A DNA stretch of 64,000 nt, taken from contig JAFSRH010000007.1 of NCBI GenBank assembly GCA_017446225.1, positions 16,497-80,496 of the forward strand. The letters are read 5' to 3'. Below, in pieces: positions 7,311 through 16,444 of this stretch (positions within the stretch are counted from its first letter, which is position 1; every line of letters begins with the position of its first letter). The position numbers and the translations under genes are program-made. Source of the DNA: Oscillibacter sp. Lineage in GTDB: Bacteria > Bacillota > Clostridia > Oscillospirales > Oscillospiraceae. The notes beneath the pieces were generated by a model. The model had not been told where the DNA came from, made no database searches, and saw only the letters and a list, made by a program, of their open reading frames with translations.

Positions 7311-8570
7311 TCACAGGGACAGCGGCAGTCCGGACAGCCAGCGGCGCAAGAGGTCAAAGGCGTGATTTCCGGCGAGATTCTGTAGAATGTCGCGGCGGCG
7401 TTGGCCCAAGTCCAGCGCGCGGCAGAATGTGCCCTCCGGCGTGGCGAGGCCGACATAGACCGTGCCAACGGCAACGCCGCGCTCGTCCCGGTCGGGACCG
7501 GCCACCCCCGTGACGGATACGCCCACCGGCGCGCCCGTCAGTTCGCATACGCCCCGGGCCATGGCCCGCGCGGTCGGCTCGGATACCGCCCCGTGGGCGT
7601 CCAGAATTTCGGACGGGACGCCCAGAACGGCCGCTTTCATCTCCGTCCAGTAGCTGACCACGCCGCCCCGGTACGCCGCCGACACGCCCGGAATCGCGGT
7701 CAGACGCGCCGCTATTTGTCCGCCCGTACAGCTTTCGGCGGTCGCCAGCGTCAGGCCGCGTCCGCGGAGCGCCGATACGCACGCGTATTCCAGCCCCTTC
7801 ACGTCCACGCCGTACACGATGTCGCCCAGCGCGGCGCGCACGTCCGACACCACCGGGTCCAGCATGGCTTCCGCCGCTTCCACGCTTCCGGCTTTCGCCG
7901 TGGCCCGGAGGCGTACTTCGCTTGGTTTGGCGTACGTGGCGAGGGTGGGGTTGGTCATACGCTCCATTTTGTCGCGCAACAGCTCTTCAACGCGGCTTTC
8001 GCCCATGCCGAACGTCATGATGTCGCGGGATACAATCACGTCCCCGGACAGCCGCCGCAGATAGGGAACCGCGCCGCCTTCCAGCATGGCCCGCATTTCA
8101 AACGGCGGTCCGGGCAACATCAGCACGTGTACGCCCTGTTCCTCAAAGGCGCAGCCGGGGGCCGTGCCGACAGGATTGTCAAAGACGATGCAGTCCGCGG
8201 GAAACTCCGCCTGACGGAGATTGTTTTCCGGCATGGGGGCGCGTAAATTCCGCTCATAGCGCGCGCGGATTTGCTCCGCAATGGCCGGACGGAGGACGAG
8301 TTCCCGTCCGAAGGCGCGGCAAACCGTCTGTTTTGTGAGGTCGTCATACGTGGGACCCAGTCCGCCGGTCGTGATGAGGATGTCCGCGCGGCGGCGGGCG
8401 CGTTCCACGGCTTCCCGGAGCCGTCCGGCGTTGTCGCCGACTACCGTGTGCCAGTAGACGTTAATCCCCAGTGCGGAAAGGGTCTGTGAAAGTTCCTGCG
8501 CGTTGGTATTCGCGATGTTGCCCAAGAGCAGTTCCGTGCCCACCGCGATAATTTCGGCGATATGCGACAT
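7311..8570 (-). CDS. cinA: CinA family protein (competence/damage-inducible; NMN amidohydrolase type)
   Basis: The two-domain CinA protein is 419 residues. The N-terminal molybdopterin-binding-like domain has AVGTELLLGNIANTNAQ and TTGGLGPTYDDLTK, and is associated with ADP-ribose pyrophosphatase activity in characterised homologues. The C-terminal CinA domain has ATAESCTGGQIAARLT and SVTGVAGPD, and acts as nicotinamide mononucleotide deamidase in pyridine nucleotide salvage. The ATG at 8570 has AAAGGACGGGAA upstream. Longer in-frame starts overlap thiI and lack family similarity. It follows thiI by 20 bases and is probably co-transcribed. Confidence 0.95.
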   Translation of the reverse strand: MSHIAEIIAVGTELLLGNIANTNAQELSQTLSALGINVYWHTVVGDNAGRLREAVERARRRADILITTGGLGPTYDDLTKQTVCRAFGRELVLRPAIAEQIRARYERNLRAPMPENNLRQAEFPADCIVFDNPVGTAPGCAFEEQGVHVLMLPGPPFEMRAMLEGGAVPYLRRLSGDVIVSRDIMTFGMGESRVEELLRDKMERMTNPTLATYAKPSEVRLRATAKAGSVEAAEAMLDPVVSDVRAALGDIVYGVDVKGLEYACVSALRGRGLTLATAESCTGGQIAARLTAIPGVSAAYRGGVVSYWTEMKAAVLGVPSEILDAHGAVSEPTARAMARGVCELTGAPVGVSVTGVAGPDRDERGVAVGTVYVGLATPEGTFCRALDLGQRRRDILQNLAGNHAFDLLRRWLSGLPLSL

Positions 8571-8590
8571 AAGTTCCCGTCCTTTCCCCG

Positions 8591-9769
8591 TTACGGCTTC
8601 ACCCATTGCCATTCCATCCCCGACAACGCTTCCGCGCATAAGGCCTCCGCGTCCAGCACCGCTTCCGCCGCCTCCACTTCGGAAAGCGCCGGTCTGGTCG
8701 CCGGGTGGCGCGGCGTGAACACCGTACAGCAATCTTCATACGGCAAAATGGAAGTGTCGTAAGTCCCGATTCTCCGGGCCATGCGAATAATGTCTACTTT
8801 ATCCATCCCGATCAGCGGACGGAGTACCGGGACCGATACCACGCTTTCCGTCACGGCCAAGGCCTTCATAGTCTGGCTTGCCACCTGTCCGAGAGACTCC
8901 CCGGTGACCAGCGCCGTCACGCCGGATCGCTCCGCCACCGACTGCGCCAGACGCATCATGAACCGCCGCATGACGAGCGTAAAGTAGGCCTCCGGACAGT
9001 GTTTCCGTATTTCTTCCTGAATGCGCGTAAAGGGGACGATGTGAATTTTCAGGCGTCCACAGGAAGCGGTCAGGAGTTTGGCGAGCTGTAAGACCTTGTC
9101 CAGCGCCTGCGGGGAGGTGTAGGGCGGGGAGACAAAATGAATGAGTTCCAGTTCCACGCCGCGCCGCGCAATCATCCACGAGGCAACGGGAGAGTCTAAC
9201 CCGCCGGAAAGCAGACTTAACGCCCGTCCGCCCGTGCCGACCGGCAGTCCCCCCGCGCCCGTTACGGACGGGGTGTGCACGTACGCCGCCTTTTCCCGGA
9301 TTTCCACGTACACGGTCAGGTCCGGGTTTCGCATTTCGGCCCGGACGTCCGGAAAGGCCTCCGCGAGCAGTCCGCCCACCGCCTGACTGACCTGTATGGA
9401 GTTCAACGGATACTGTTTATCGGCGCGTTTCGTCTCGACCTTGAACGTACGCGCCTTGGCGAACTCCCCGGCGAGGTACCGCGCGGCGGTCCGGCAGATT
9501 GCTTCCGGGTCCCGTTCGCACGGCATGGCGCGGGCCACGCGCACAATCCCGAACACCTCCCGCGCGGCCTGAAACGCCGCGTCCATGTCACAGTCCGCCC
9601 CCAGCGGCTCCACGTAAATCGTACTCTGACGAAGGTAAATCTGAAAACCGCCGTGCCGCCGGAGACGCCGGCTGACATTGGAGAGCAGACGGTCCTCAAA
9701 CGCCCGCCGGTTGAGGCCCTTTAGGACCACTTCCCCTAATTTCAGGAGCAAGGTTTCTTTGACTTCCAT
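8591..9769 (-). CDS. thiI: tRNA 4-thiouridine synthase ThiI
   Basis: ThiI adenylates U8 of tRNA and transfers sulfur to make s4U. It also serves thiamine thiazole synthesis in some bacteria. The N-terminal ferredoxin-like region (LLKLGEVVLKGLNRRAFEDRL) leads into a THUMP domain. The PP-loop motif LLSGGLDSPVASWM follows, then the AANH pyrophosphatase domain with SLGQVASQT. There is no C-terminal rhodanese domain, as is usual in Firmicutes, where a cysteine desulfurase delivers sulfur. The length of 392 residues is normal. Confidence 0.96.
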   Translation of the reverse strand: MEVKETLLLKLGEVVLKGLNRRAFEDRLLSNVSRRLRRHGGFQIYLRQSTIYVEPLGADCDMDAAFQAAREVFGIVRVARAMPCERDPEAICRTAARYLAGEFAKARTFKVETKRADKQYPLNSIQVSQAVGGLLAEAFPDVRAEMRNPDLTVYVEIREKAAYVHTPSVTGAGGLPVGTGGRALSLLSGGLDSPVASWMIARRGVELELIHFVSPPYTSPQALDKVLQLAKLLTASCGRLKIHIVPFTRIQEEIRKHCPEAYFTLVMRRFMMRLAQSVAERSGVTALVTGESLGQVASQTMKALAVTESVVSVPVLRPLIGMDKVDIIRMARRIGTYDTSILPYEDCCTVFTPRHPATRPALSEVEAAEAVLDAEALCAEALSGMEWQWVKP

Positions 9770-9801
9770 AAAATCCCACCATCCGTTTCTGATTTCAGGC
9801 C

Positions 9802-9830
9802 ATTATAGCACGCCGCCGCCCGGATTTCCA
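9802..9830 (-). promoter_or_regulatory. Possible promoter of thiI-cinA
   Basis: The minus strand has TATAAT at 9807-9802 with a weak -35 TGGAAA (9830-9825) at 17-base spacing, about 33 bases before the thiI ATG. Confidence 0.55.
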
Positions 9831-9845
9831 CCGCTGAAGAATGTC

Positions 9846-9873
9846 TTGACATTTGCCGAAAATCTGATACAAT
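9846..9873 (+). promoter_or_regulatory. metK promoter
   Basis: TTGACA (9846-9851) and TACAAT (9868-9873) are separated by 16 bases. The transcript would begin shortly before the riboswitch. Confidence 0.8.
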
Positions 9874-9890
9874 ACGGACCATTCCATATC

Positions 9891-9982
9891 CCCTTATCAA
9901 GAGTGGCGGAGGGACCGGCCCTGTGAAGTCACGGCAACCTGCTTTGTAAGGTGCCAAATCCGGCGGGAGCGAAAGATGAGGA
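9891..9982 (+). ncRNA. SAM-I (S-box) riboswitch controlling metK
   Basis: The S-box core is clearly recognisable: CTTATCAAGAG, then GGAGGGACCGGCCC, GAAGTCACGGCAACC, an AAGGTGCCAAATCC segment, and closing GATGAG. CTTATC (9893-9898) pairs with GATGAG (9975-9980) as helix P1. This aptamer binds S-adenosylmethionine. Here it lies between a promoter and a terminator ahead of SAM synthetase, so high SAM should stop metK transcription. Confidence 0.95.
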
Positions 9983-9999
9983 GCAAAGGCGTCTTTTCT

Positions 10000-10025
10000 G
10001 CGCGTTCCGTTGGAGCGCGCTTTTT
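10000..10025 (+). terminator. Riboswitch expression-platform terminator
   Basis: A stem GCGCGTTCC/GGAGCGCGC (one G-T pair) with a 3-base loop ends in TTTTT at 10021-10025, 38 bases upstream of the metK ATG. It is the expected off-state of the S-box. Confidence 0.88.
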
Positions 10026-10062
10026 ACGGCCCCTGATGAAATGCGGTAAAGGAGACACTACC

Positions 10063-11241
10063 ATGGAAAACAGGTATCTTTTTACATCGGAATCCGTGAC
10101 GGAAGGACATCCCGACAAACTGTGTGACCAGATTTCGGACGCCGTTCTGGATGAAATCATGCAACGGGACCCACAAGGCCGCGTGGCCTGCGAAACGACC
10201 GCCTGCACCGGCTTAATTCACATCATGGGGGAAATCAGCACGAGTTGCTACGTGGACATTGCCGGGACCGCCCGGAAAGTGGTACAGGACATCGGATACA
10301 ACCGGAGCGATTACGGCTTTGACGGTTCCACGTGCGCGGTGATTGTCTCCATCCACGAGCAGTCGCCCGATATCGCGCTGGGCGTGAACCGGTCGCTGGA
10401 GAGCAAGGAGGGCGGGGAACTCGAAGAGGGCGCCGGGGATCAGGGCATGATGTTCGGATATGCCTGTGACGAGACCCCGGAGCTTATGCCCCTTCCGCTG
10501 TCGCTGGCCCAGAAACTTTGCCGGCAGATGGCCACGGTACGGAAAAGAGGCGTCATCCCGTACATGAGGCCGGACGGAAAAAGTCAGGTGACGGTGGAGT
10601 ATGACGCGGACTGGCGTCCGGTACGCGTGGACACCGTGGTGCTTTCCACCCAGCACGACCCCAACGTATCCCTTGAACAGATTCGCCGCGACATGGTCGA
10701 ACTCGTGGCGAAAGTCGTCATTCCCGGCGAACTGCTGGACAAGGATACCAAATACTTCGTCAATCCGACCGGGCGTTTTGTGGAGGGCGGGCCGGCCGCC
10801 GACTCCGGCCTGACCGGACGGAAAATCATCGTGGACACCTACGGCGGGAGCGCTCCGCACGGCGGCGGCTGTTTCTCCGGCAAGGACCCGACAAAAGTCG
10901 ACCGTTCCGCCGCCTACGCCGCCCGCTGGGTTGCCAAAAACATTGTCGCCGCGAAACTGGCGCGCCGTTGTAAGGTGCAGTTGGCCTACGCCATCGGCGT
11001 GGCGCGGCCGGTAAGTATCCTCGTGGACACGTTCGGCACGGGCGCGGTCAGCGATGCGAAACTCCGCGCCGCCGTGGAACAGGTCTTTGACCTGCGTCCC
11101 GCCGCCATTATCCGGGAACTTGACCTCCGCCGCCCCATCTACCGCGAACTGGCCGCCTACGGCCACATGGGCCGGGAAGATTTGGGCGTTCGCTGGGAAT
11201 CCGCCGACCGCGTGGCGGCGTTGAAAAACGCGTTGTCCTGA
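10063..11241 (+). CDS. metK: S-adenosylmethionine synthetase
   Basis: MetK makes SAM from ATP and methionine. Diagnostic segments are [25 protein letters not shown] at the N-terminus, the [12 protein letters not shown] hexapeptide region, and [25 protein letters not shown] near residue 260. The length is 392 residues, as expected. The ATG at 10063 has AAAGGAGA upstream. An upstream in-frame ATG at 9976 lies inside the riboswitch and is not a start. SAM feedback through the riboswitch is the evident control. Confidence 0.98.
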   Translation: MENRYLFTSESVTEGHPDKLCDQISDAVLDEIMQRDPQGRVACETTACTGLIHIMGEISTSCYVDIAGTARKVVQDIGYNRSDYGFDGSTCAVIVSIHEQSPDIALGVNRSLESKEGGELEEGAGDQGMMFGYACDETPELMPLPLSLAQKLCRQMATVRKRGVIPYMRPDGKSQVTVEYDADWRPVRVDTVVLSTQHDPNVSLEQIRRDMVELVAKVVIPGELLDKDTKYFVNPTGRFVEGGPAADSGLTGRKIIVDTYGGSAPHGGGCFSGKDPTKVDRSAAYAARWVAKNIVAAKLARRCKVQLAYAIGVARPVSILVDTFGTGAVSDAKLRAAVEQVFDLRPAAIIRELDLRRPIYRELAAYGHMGREDLGVRWESADRVAALKNALS

Positions 11242-11252
11242 ACCGCAATTTT

Positions 11253-11276
11253 GTTACCGTTTTGTAACTCTTTTTT
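11253..11276 (+). terminator. Weak terminator after metK
   Basis: A short stem GTTAC/GTAAC is followed by TCTTTTTT. Confidence 0.4.
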
Positions 11277-11340
11277 CCGTGTCCTCTGTTATCGTTTGCG
11301 CCGTACACAGGAAATTCTTTCGAAAGGCCGGTGATATGCC

Positions 11341-12066
11341 TTGTCTTACTTCAACCGCCGCGGCCCCTCCGCCTTTGGCCGTCCCGCCGCGGACGGGTCC
11401 GCGGTCCTCTCACCGTGGGCCGCCCGCCGGACTTCGTTCCGGCTGACGGAATTCGCTCAAAGCCTGCCGTGGGAGGACTTGCGGTATACGTTCTGGATTC
11501 CGGCTTACCTGATTTGTTTCGCCCTGCTGGAAGCCATCCCCCTGCGCCGTTACTGGGCCACGCAACTGCCGCTTGACCAGTACATCCCTTACTGTTCGTG
11601 GTTCTTCGTCCCGTACTCCATGTGGTACTTCCTGCTGATTCTGACCGGAATCCGCGTGTTCTACACGGACAGAGCCGCCTTCCGGCGTTATATGGCCTTT
11701 ATGTCCGTCACGGCATGGATCAGCGTTGTTTTCTGGGTGGTCTGCCCGAATGGTCAGGACCTGCGTCCGGCGTCCCCGGACGGCCTCTTTGGTCAGGCGA
11801 TTGCCACGTTGTACAGCGTGGACACAAGCACCAACGTGTTTCCGTCCCTGCACGTGGTCGGCTCCATCGGCGCGGCGTTGAGCGCGTGGGACGCCCTCTG
11901 GAAACGTGACCGCGTGTACTGTCTGTGCGTCTGCGCGCTGGCGTTTCTGATCTGCCTGTCCACGGTGATGATTAAACAGCACAGCGTACTGGACGTCATA
12001 GGCGGCGCGGCGTTGTCATGGGCGGCGGCGCGGCGGATTTACCGGGAACGCTCCGCTTTACGCTGA
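11341..12066 (+). CDS. PAP2 superfamily membrane phosphatase/transferase
   Basis: This integral membrane protein of 241 residues has about six hydrophobic segments and PAP2 motifs. PSLHVVGS carries the catalytic-type His of motif C2, and HSVLDVIGGAALSW is motif C3. A QDLRP segment may stand in for motif C1. The pattern is closer to the inositol-phosphoryltransferase-like branch than to classical undecaprenyl-PP phosphatase BcrC. The likely role is lipid phosphate turnover; the substrate is not deducible. It starts with TTG at 11341, preceded by GAAAGGCCGG. Its transcript probably ends at the hairpin of the adjoining IS remnant. Confidence 0.82.
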   Translation: MSYFNRRGPSAFGRPAADGSAVLSPWAARRTSFRLTEFAQSLPWEDLRYTFWIPAYLICFALLEAIPLRRYWATQLPLDQYIPYCSWFFVPYSMWYFLLILTGIRVFYTDRAAFRRYMAFMSVTAWISVVFWVVCPNGQDLRPASPDGLFGQAIATLYSVDTSTNVFPSLHVVGSIGAALSAWDALWKRDRVYCLCVCALAFLICLSTVMIKQHSVLDVIGGAALSWAAARRIYRERSALR

Positions 12067-12073
12067 AAAAAAG

Positions 12074-12107
12074 GGGCTGTCTCAAAATGTTGAGGCAGCC
12101 CTTGACT
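12074..12107 (+). terminator. Hairpin at the left IS end, probable terminator of the PAP2 gene
   Basis: GGGCTGTCTCAA and TTGAGGCAGCCC pair over 12 bases (one G-T) with a 4-base loop, immediately after the PAP2 stop. The following tract is only weakly T-rich. Confidence 0.5.
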
Positions 12108-12149
12108 GGAATATAATGGAGAATTAAAAAATACGACACGGATATTTCC

Positions 12150-12390
12150 CGGCGGAAAATATGGCCTATGACGCTGATTCCGACACCTATGCCTGCGCCA
12201 ATGGAAAGACCCTGTCCGTTGAGAGAATCCGGCGCGGCAAAACCTCCTCCGGTTTCCCTATAGAAACGACCGTTTATTCCTGCGCGGCAACGTCAAGGTT
12301 GAGGCGGAATGGACTAATATTCTGAAACTGTTCCATAAGATGAGTACGGGACGCTTGGGAACCTGTCTGGCCGTCCCAACAGGTTTTTAG
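12150..12390 (+). pseudogene. Transposase fragment (IS1182-like)
   Basis: An in-frame stretch starting near 12150 reads as the C-terminal-domain region of an IS1182-type transposase. It frameshifts near 12290 and continues in another frame to a stop near 12390. It is a remnant without start or catalytic core. Confidence 0.6.
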
Positions 12391-12605
12391 AGGACAGCGC
12401 GTAATTCCCACGTCCGGAACAACGCAAATAGAATCCACTACCAGAGAGGCTTTTCCGCCCCTCCGGTAGTTTTACGCTTTTTTAGGAGAAACTTCCCATC
12501 ATTCCTGTTTTTGAGGGCTTTTCCGTAATTAGCCAGAAAATATCAGCGATTTTCCAATATCTTCCCGTTTTGAGACAACCCCGTTACTGTGTCCGGTCGG
12601 CTTTG

Positions 12606-15600
12606 TTACCGGGAAACGGCAAGCGTATAGGAACCGGCTTCCACGCTGAATTTCGCGCACTCGCGCCCGTTCCGGGACTCCATGCCGGTAAAGCTGACGC
12701 CGTCCGGGAGCGTGACGCCTTTCGCCTCTTCCTCGGAAACGGGAAGGTACAAATCGGCCTGCGTGTTGGCGGGGACGGTCATACTGTATTCCGTCATCAC
12801 GCCGTTTTCCGCCTTCCAGCCGCTGACAATCGTGCCGTACGGAGACTCAAAACTGCCGCTTACATGGGTGAAATCGCCGCCGACTGTCGGCTGTAACACA
12901 AAGCGTTGATATCCCGGCTCATCGTGAGAAATGCCGAGCTGATACTCCATCATCCATTCCGAAATCGCGCCCAGTGAGAAGTGGTCGAACGAATTCATGG
13001 AGTTGTTGCCGTTGAAACCGCCCTCCACGGTGTAGGAGTTCCAGCGTTCCCAAACGGACGTGGCCCCGTTGACGACCGGATAGAGCCATGACGCGTACTC
13101 CGTCTGCTCAAAGAGTTTGTACGCCTCCTCGACATAGCCGTACTTCGTCAGGACCGGCACAAGGTTCGGCGTCCCGGAGAAGCCGGACGTAATCGTATAA
13201 TTGGCGCGTTCGATAGTTTTGAGGAAGTTTTCCACGGCTTTGGCCTCGTTTTCCTCGCTGAACACGCCGTAACGCAAGGGCGTGGCGTAGGACGCTTCCG
13301 TGTCCACGTCATGCGCTTCCGCGAACAGGTAGCCGGAATAGGTTACCGTGTCGAACGCTTTGGCGTTGGGCGTCACGGTGATTCCGGTCTCCGGGTTCAC
13401 ATACAGTTCGTTCCATTTCGCTTTGGCCGCATCGTAACGGGTCCGGCACTCCGCCGCCAGCGCGCTTTCTCCAATGACGTCCGCCATTTGCGCGGAAATG
13501 TCCAGCAGATAGACGTAAACGGCCTCATTGATCAGTTCCGGCGGGGTTTCTTCAATGGAGAGCCAGTCGGCCAAAATCCCGACCTGTCCGGTCAGTTCCG
13601 GCACAGGGGTTCCGCCGTACACGTTCTCCGGGCCGTCCGGAATCATCAGGGGAGTTGCCGCCAGATAGTCCAGATACTTTTCAATGGCTTCCATATTGTC
13701 GCGGATAATGACAGGGTTTCCGGTCTGCTGGTACAGATTGTACGGGATAATCATCAGCGCGGCGTCCCACGAAACGCCGCCGAATCCGGGCGGAATCGTG
13801 TCGTAACGCGGCTCGTACGTGGGCGCGTAGACGGGAAGCGAGCCGTCCTTGAATTGACAGGCGCGGAGGGAACGAAGCCAGTTACGGTAGAAGTTGTACA
13901 CGTCCGCGTTATAGGACGCCGCTTTGGAGAACACCTGCGCGTCCCCGGTCCATCCGAGGCGCTCGTTACGCTGCGGGCAGTCCGTGGGCAGCGACAGGAA
14001 GTTACTGGTCTGCGAGTTCCGCACGTTCCGGAACAGCCGGTTTACCAGCGCGTTGGAGCTGTCATACGTGGAAGTCATTTCCGTGGAGGACAGTTTTTTG
14101 AGTTTGACGTTTTCCAGCGGCAGTTCATGAGTAAGGCCCGTAATTTCAAGATAGCGGTATCCCCGGAACGTGAAATGAGGCTCAAAGACCTGTTCGCCGT
14201 CCGTGGCGGTATAGAAATCCGTGACCATGGCGGCGCGGAGGTTCTCCGTCATCATCATGCCAACCGTACCGTTGGCGCGGTATTCGTCCAAATCGGGGTA
14301 GAGCACTTCCGCGTAACGCAAAATAAGCTGTTCGCCCTCGTGGACATAGCCGCCCGGTATGGTCACGCTCGGAACGCCCATGACGTTTTCGCCCATGTCG
14401 TAAATATAGGAGTTGGAGCCTTCCTTGACTTCGCCCAGACATTCTATCGCGGTCAGTTCGCCGACCACGCGTCCGGGTTCATCGTACCGGGTCACAAAGG
14501 AGAAGTCGTTCAGGCGCGGCGTAATGACAACGGGCGTCTCCCACGCGCTGTCGTCATAGCCGGATTCGCTCCAGCCCCGCATGGCCGCTTCGGTGACGGC
14601 GTTGTAGCGTTCGCCGTGGAAGTTGCTTGCGTACTCCACGGGGCCGTGATTGCACACCTTCCAGTTGTCCGTATTAGACACGACCGTTTCCGCGGTGCCG
14701 TCCGCGTAAGCGATATCCAGCCGGACGAGCGCGGCCTGTTTCGCGCCGTAGTAGCCGTAATTGCCGATAATGTAGCCCTGATAGCCGCTCCACCAGCCTT
14801 CGGCAAGCTGTACGCCGAACGCGTTTACGCCGCTTTGCAGTTGTTCCGTCACATCGTAAATCTGATACGGCATGACGGTCGAATACTCTTCGCTTCCGGG
14901 CGCGAACCAATCCGCGCTGACCTTTTCGCCGTTCAGGAACGCCTCATAGACGCCCTGCGCGGTGATGTAAAGCCGCGCCGACTGAATTTCCTTTTCCCCG
15001 GCGTCAAACTCCGTCCGGAGCATGGGGGCCGAACCGAAAGACGGGTCCGCGTAGGCTACCACGCCGTCCGCGCCGCCGTCCACGCGGATTTCCGCGTTGT
15101 CCACGGTCACGCCGTTGTCCAGTCCCTCAAAAATGGCGTAAGTCGCGCCGATTTCCGCGCCGAACAAATCCCCGACTTCGTACGGGTCCTCATAAGCGCC
15201 GGGATAGTGAAGGGCGATATCCGTATAGGTAGCCTGTTCCCCGGCGGGGACGGCAAAGCCAATGCTTGCCACGTTCGGGAACGTGTTATAGTCATGCGTA
15301 TTGCCCAGCGGGTTTAACTGGCGGTTTTCGTCAACCGTCACGCCGTTGACAACGCACGTCACCTGATTGACGTTCGTCAGCGTGTTGACGTTGACCGTAA
15401 TCGGCGCGTGGGCGTTGGGAATCGCGTTGGCGGGAATGTCAACAACGAAATCAGGCTCCCGCGCATCGTTTTCGGCGTCCTGTCCGAACGCGGGCATTCC
15501 GACCACGTAAATGTTCAGTTTTGGCGCGGCGGCGTCCGTCACATCAATTTCGTAGTTGAAACAGCCGCCCGCGTTCGCGCCCCAGATGTTCATAGCGTCA

Positions 15601-16175
15601 TTTTTGAGGCGGTAGTCGTCCGCGCCGAACACGATTCCGGCCTTGTGGCTACCGTCCGGGATTTGCACGGTCATGTCAAGGCTGAAATAGTTCGCGGTGG
15701 CGGCGTCAAAGTACATGGCCGGGGAGCCAATCCACGCCGCGCCGCCCCACGCGTCCGCGCTTCCGTCCATCAGGGACGTTTCAAAAAACGCCTCCCGCGC
15801 GGGAAGGTCACGGTTTTCCGCGTCCGTCACGGTGAGGCTCCATACGTACCGGCTCCGCGGCTTCAGGGCCTCCCCGCCGTACTCGATATTCTGTGACGCG
15901 GAATCTTCCACTTTTCCGCTGTCCCAGACAACGCTTCCCTCCGGGTCCGTTACCGTAATCCGGTACGCGCTCTGCTTCGTGCCGGTACGCCAGCCGAACA
16001 GCGGTTTCTCACTCTCGACCCCCAGCGGATTTGTCAGGCCGTTGACCGTAAGTCCGGCCGCCTCCGCCGTACTGTTCCCGGTTTCGGGTACGGTACTTTC
16101 CGGTGTCCGCGCTCCGCAACCCGCAAGCATCAGCGCGCAGGTCAGCAACAGGACAAGACCCCGTTTCCATTTCAT
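12606..16175 (-). CDS. Surface alpha-L-rhamnosidase lipoprotein (GH78)
   Basis: This large glycosidase of 1189 residues removes terminal alpha-L-rhamnose from plant or bacterial glycans. It has a lipoprotein signal peptide with lipobox Cys20 (LAGC). An N-terminal beta-sandwich, an inserted concanavalin-like carbohydrate-binding region (about 150-330) and the rhamnosidase N-domain (SARLYITAQGVYEAFLNGEKV) follow. The (alpha/alpha)6 catalytic domain has CPQRNERLGWTGDAQVFSKAA near residue 735, where the general acid Glu lies. The last ~80 residues are the C-terminal beta domain. The ATG has AGAAAGGAGCGG upstream. It is transcribed divergently from the ABC importer genes, which probably import its products. 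Confidence 0.95.
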   Translation of the reverse strand: MKWKRGLVLLLTCALMLAGCGARTPESTVPETGNSTAEAAGLTVNGLTNPLGVESEKPLFGWRTGTKQSAYRITVTDPEGSVVWDSGKVEDSASQNIEYGGEALKPRSRYVWSLTVTDAENRDLPAREAFFETSLMDGSADAWGGAAWIGSPAMYFDAATANYFSLDMTVQIPDGSHKAGIVFGADDYRLKNDAMNIWGANAGGCFNYEIDVTDAAAPKLNIYVVGMPAFGQDAENDAREPDFVVDIPANAIPNAHAPITVNVNTLTNVNQVTCVVNGVTVDENRQLNPLGNTHDYNTFPNVASIGFAVPAGEQATYTDIALHYPGAYEDPYEVGDLFGAEIGATYAIFEGLDNGVTVDNAEIRVDGGADGVVAYADPSFGSAPMLRTEFDAGEKEIQSARLYITAQGVYEAFLNGEKVSADWFAPGSEEYSTVMPYQIYDVTEQLQSGVNAFGVQLAEGWWSGYQGYIIGNYGYYGAKQAALVRLDIAYADGTAETVVSNTDNWKVCNHGPVEYASNFHGERYNAVTEAAMRGWSESGYDDSAWETPVVITPRLNDFSFVTRYDEPGRVVGELTAIECLGEVKEGSNSYIYDMGENVMGVPSVTIPGGYVHEGEQLILRYAEVLYPDLDEYRANGTVGMMMTENLRAAMVTDFYTATDGEQVFEPHFTFRGYRYLEITGLTHELPLENVKLKKLSSTEMTSTYDSSNALVNRLFRNVRNSQTSNFLSLPTDCPQRNERLGWTGDAQVFSKAASYNADVYNFYRNWLRSLRACQFKDGSLPVYAPTYEPRYDTIPPGFGGVSWDAALMIIPYNLYQQTGNPVIIRDNMEAIEKYLDYLAATPLMIPDGPENVYGGTPVPELTGQVGILADWLSIEETPPELINEAVYVYLLDISAQMADVIGESALAAECRTRYDAAKAKWNELYVNPETGITVTPNAKAFDTVTYSGYLFAEAHDVDTEASYATPLRYGVFSEENEAKAVENFLKTIERANYTITSGFSGTPNLVPVLTKYGYVEEAYKLFEQTEYASWLYPVVNGATSVWERWNSYTVEGGFNGNNSMNSFDHFSLGAISEWMMEYQLGISHDEPGYQRFVLQPTVGGDFTHVSGSFESPYGTIVSGWKAENGVMTEYSMTVPANTQADLYLPVSEEEAKGVTLPDGVSFTGMESRNGRECAKFSVEAGSYTLAVSR

Positions 16176-16226
16176 TCGTTTCCGCTCCTTTCTGATTTCC
16201 GTATGCCAAGCCTTCCAATGACAAAA

Positions 16227-16255
16227 ATGATATACCCTTTACGGAAAATTGTCAA
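16227..16255 (-). promoter_or_regulatory. Promoter of the GH78 gene
   Basis: On the minus strand TTGACA (16255-16250) and TATCAT (16232-16227) are 17 bases apart, about 50 bases before the ATG. Confidence 0.8.
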
Positions 16256-16326
16256 GCGGCGTTCCGGGCGCGTATACGTACGCGGTTCTTTGACAACTAT
16301 CCGGCGCGCCTGACTTTTGGAACGTA

Positions 16327-16368
16327 AAAACCGGGAATTTTGAGTTCTGAACCCAAAAACCCGGTTTA
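16327..16368 (-). terminator. Probable terminator after the DUF624 gene
   Basis: AAACCGGG and CCCGGTTT pair on the minus strand around a 24-base loop and run into TTT, about 75 bases downstream of the DUF624 stop. Confidence 0.5.
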
Positions 16369-16444
16369 TGCCGAACGTTGAAATATTCCCGCCGCGGATT
16401 TGGAGATGATATCCCATTTTCCGTGGTAAACTGTCATGGGGGCG

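Larger units (their letters stand above)
12073..12582. mobile_element. Decayed IS1182-family element with terminal inverted repeats
   Basis: GGGGCTGTCTCAAAA (12073-12087) and TTTTGAGACAACCCC (12568-12582) are 14/15 matched terminal inverted repeats. Between them, plus-strand reading gives fragments like those of IS1182-type DDE transposases (FPAENMAYDADSDTYACANGK, then SGFPIETTVYSC) and a degenerate piece VEAEWTNILKLFHKM. They are broken by stops and deletions. At 510 bases it is about a third of a full element and cannot encode transposase. No convincing target duplication is visible. Confidence 0.75.

Noticed and set aside
13311-15317. Plus-strand open frame of 668 codons inside the GH78 gene
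   Set aside because: It is an antisense shadow of a GC-rich gene; the GH78 reading is recognised throughout.
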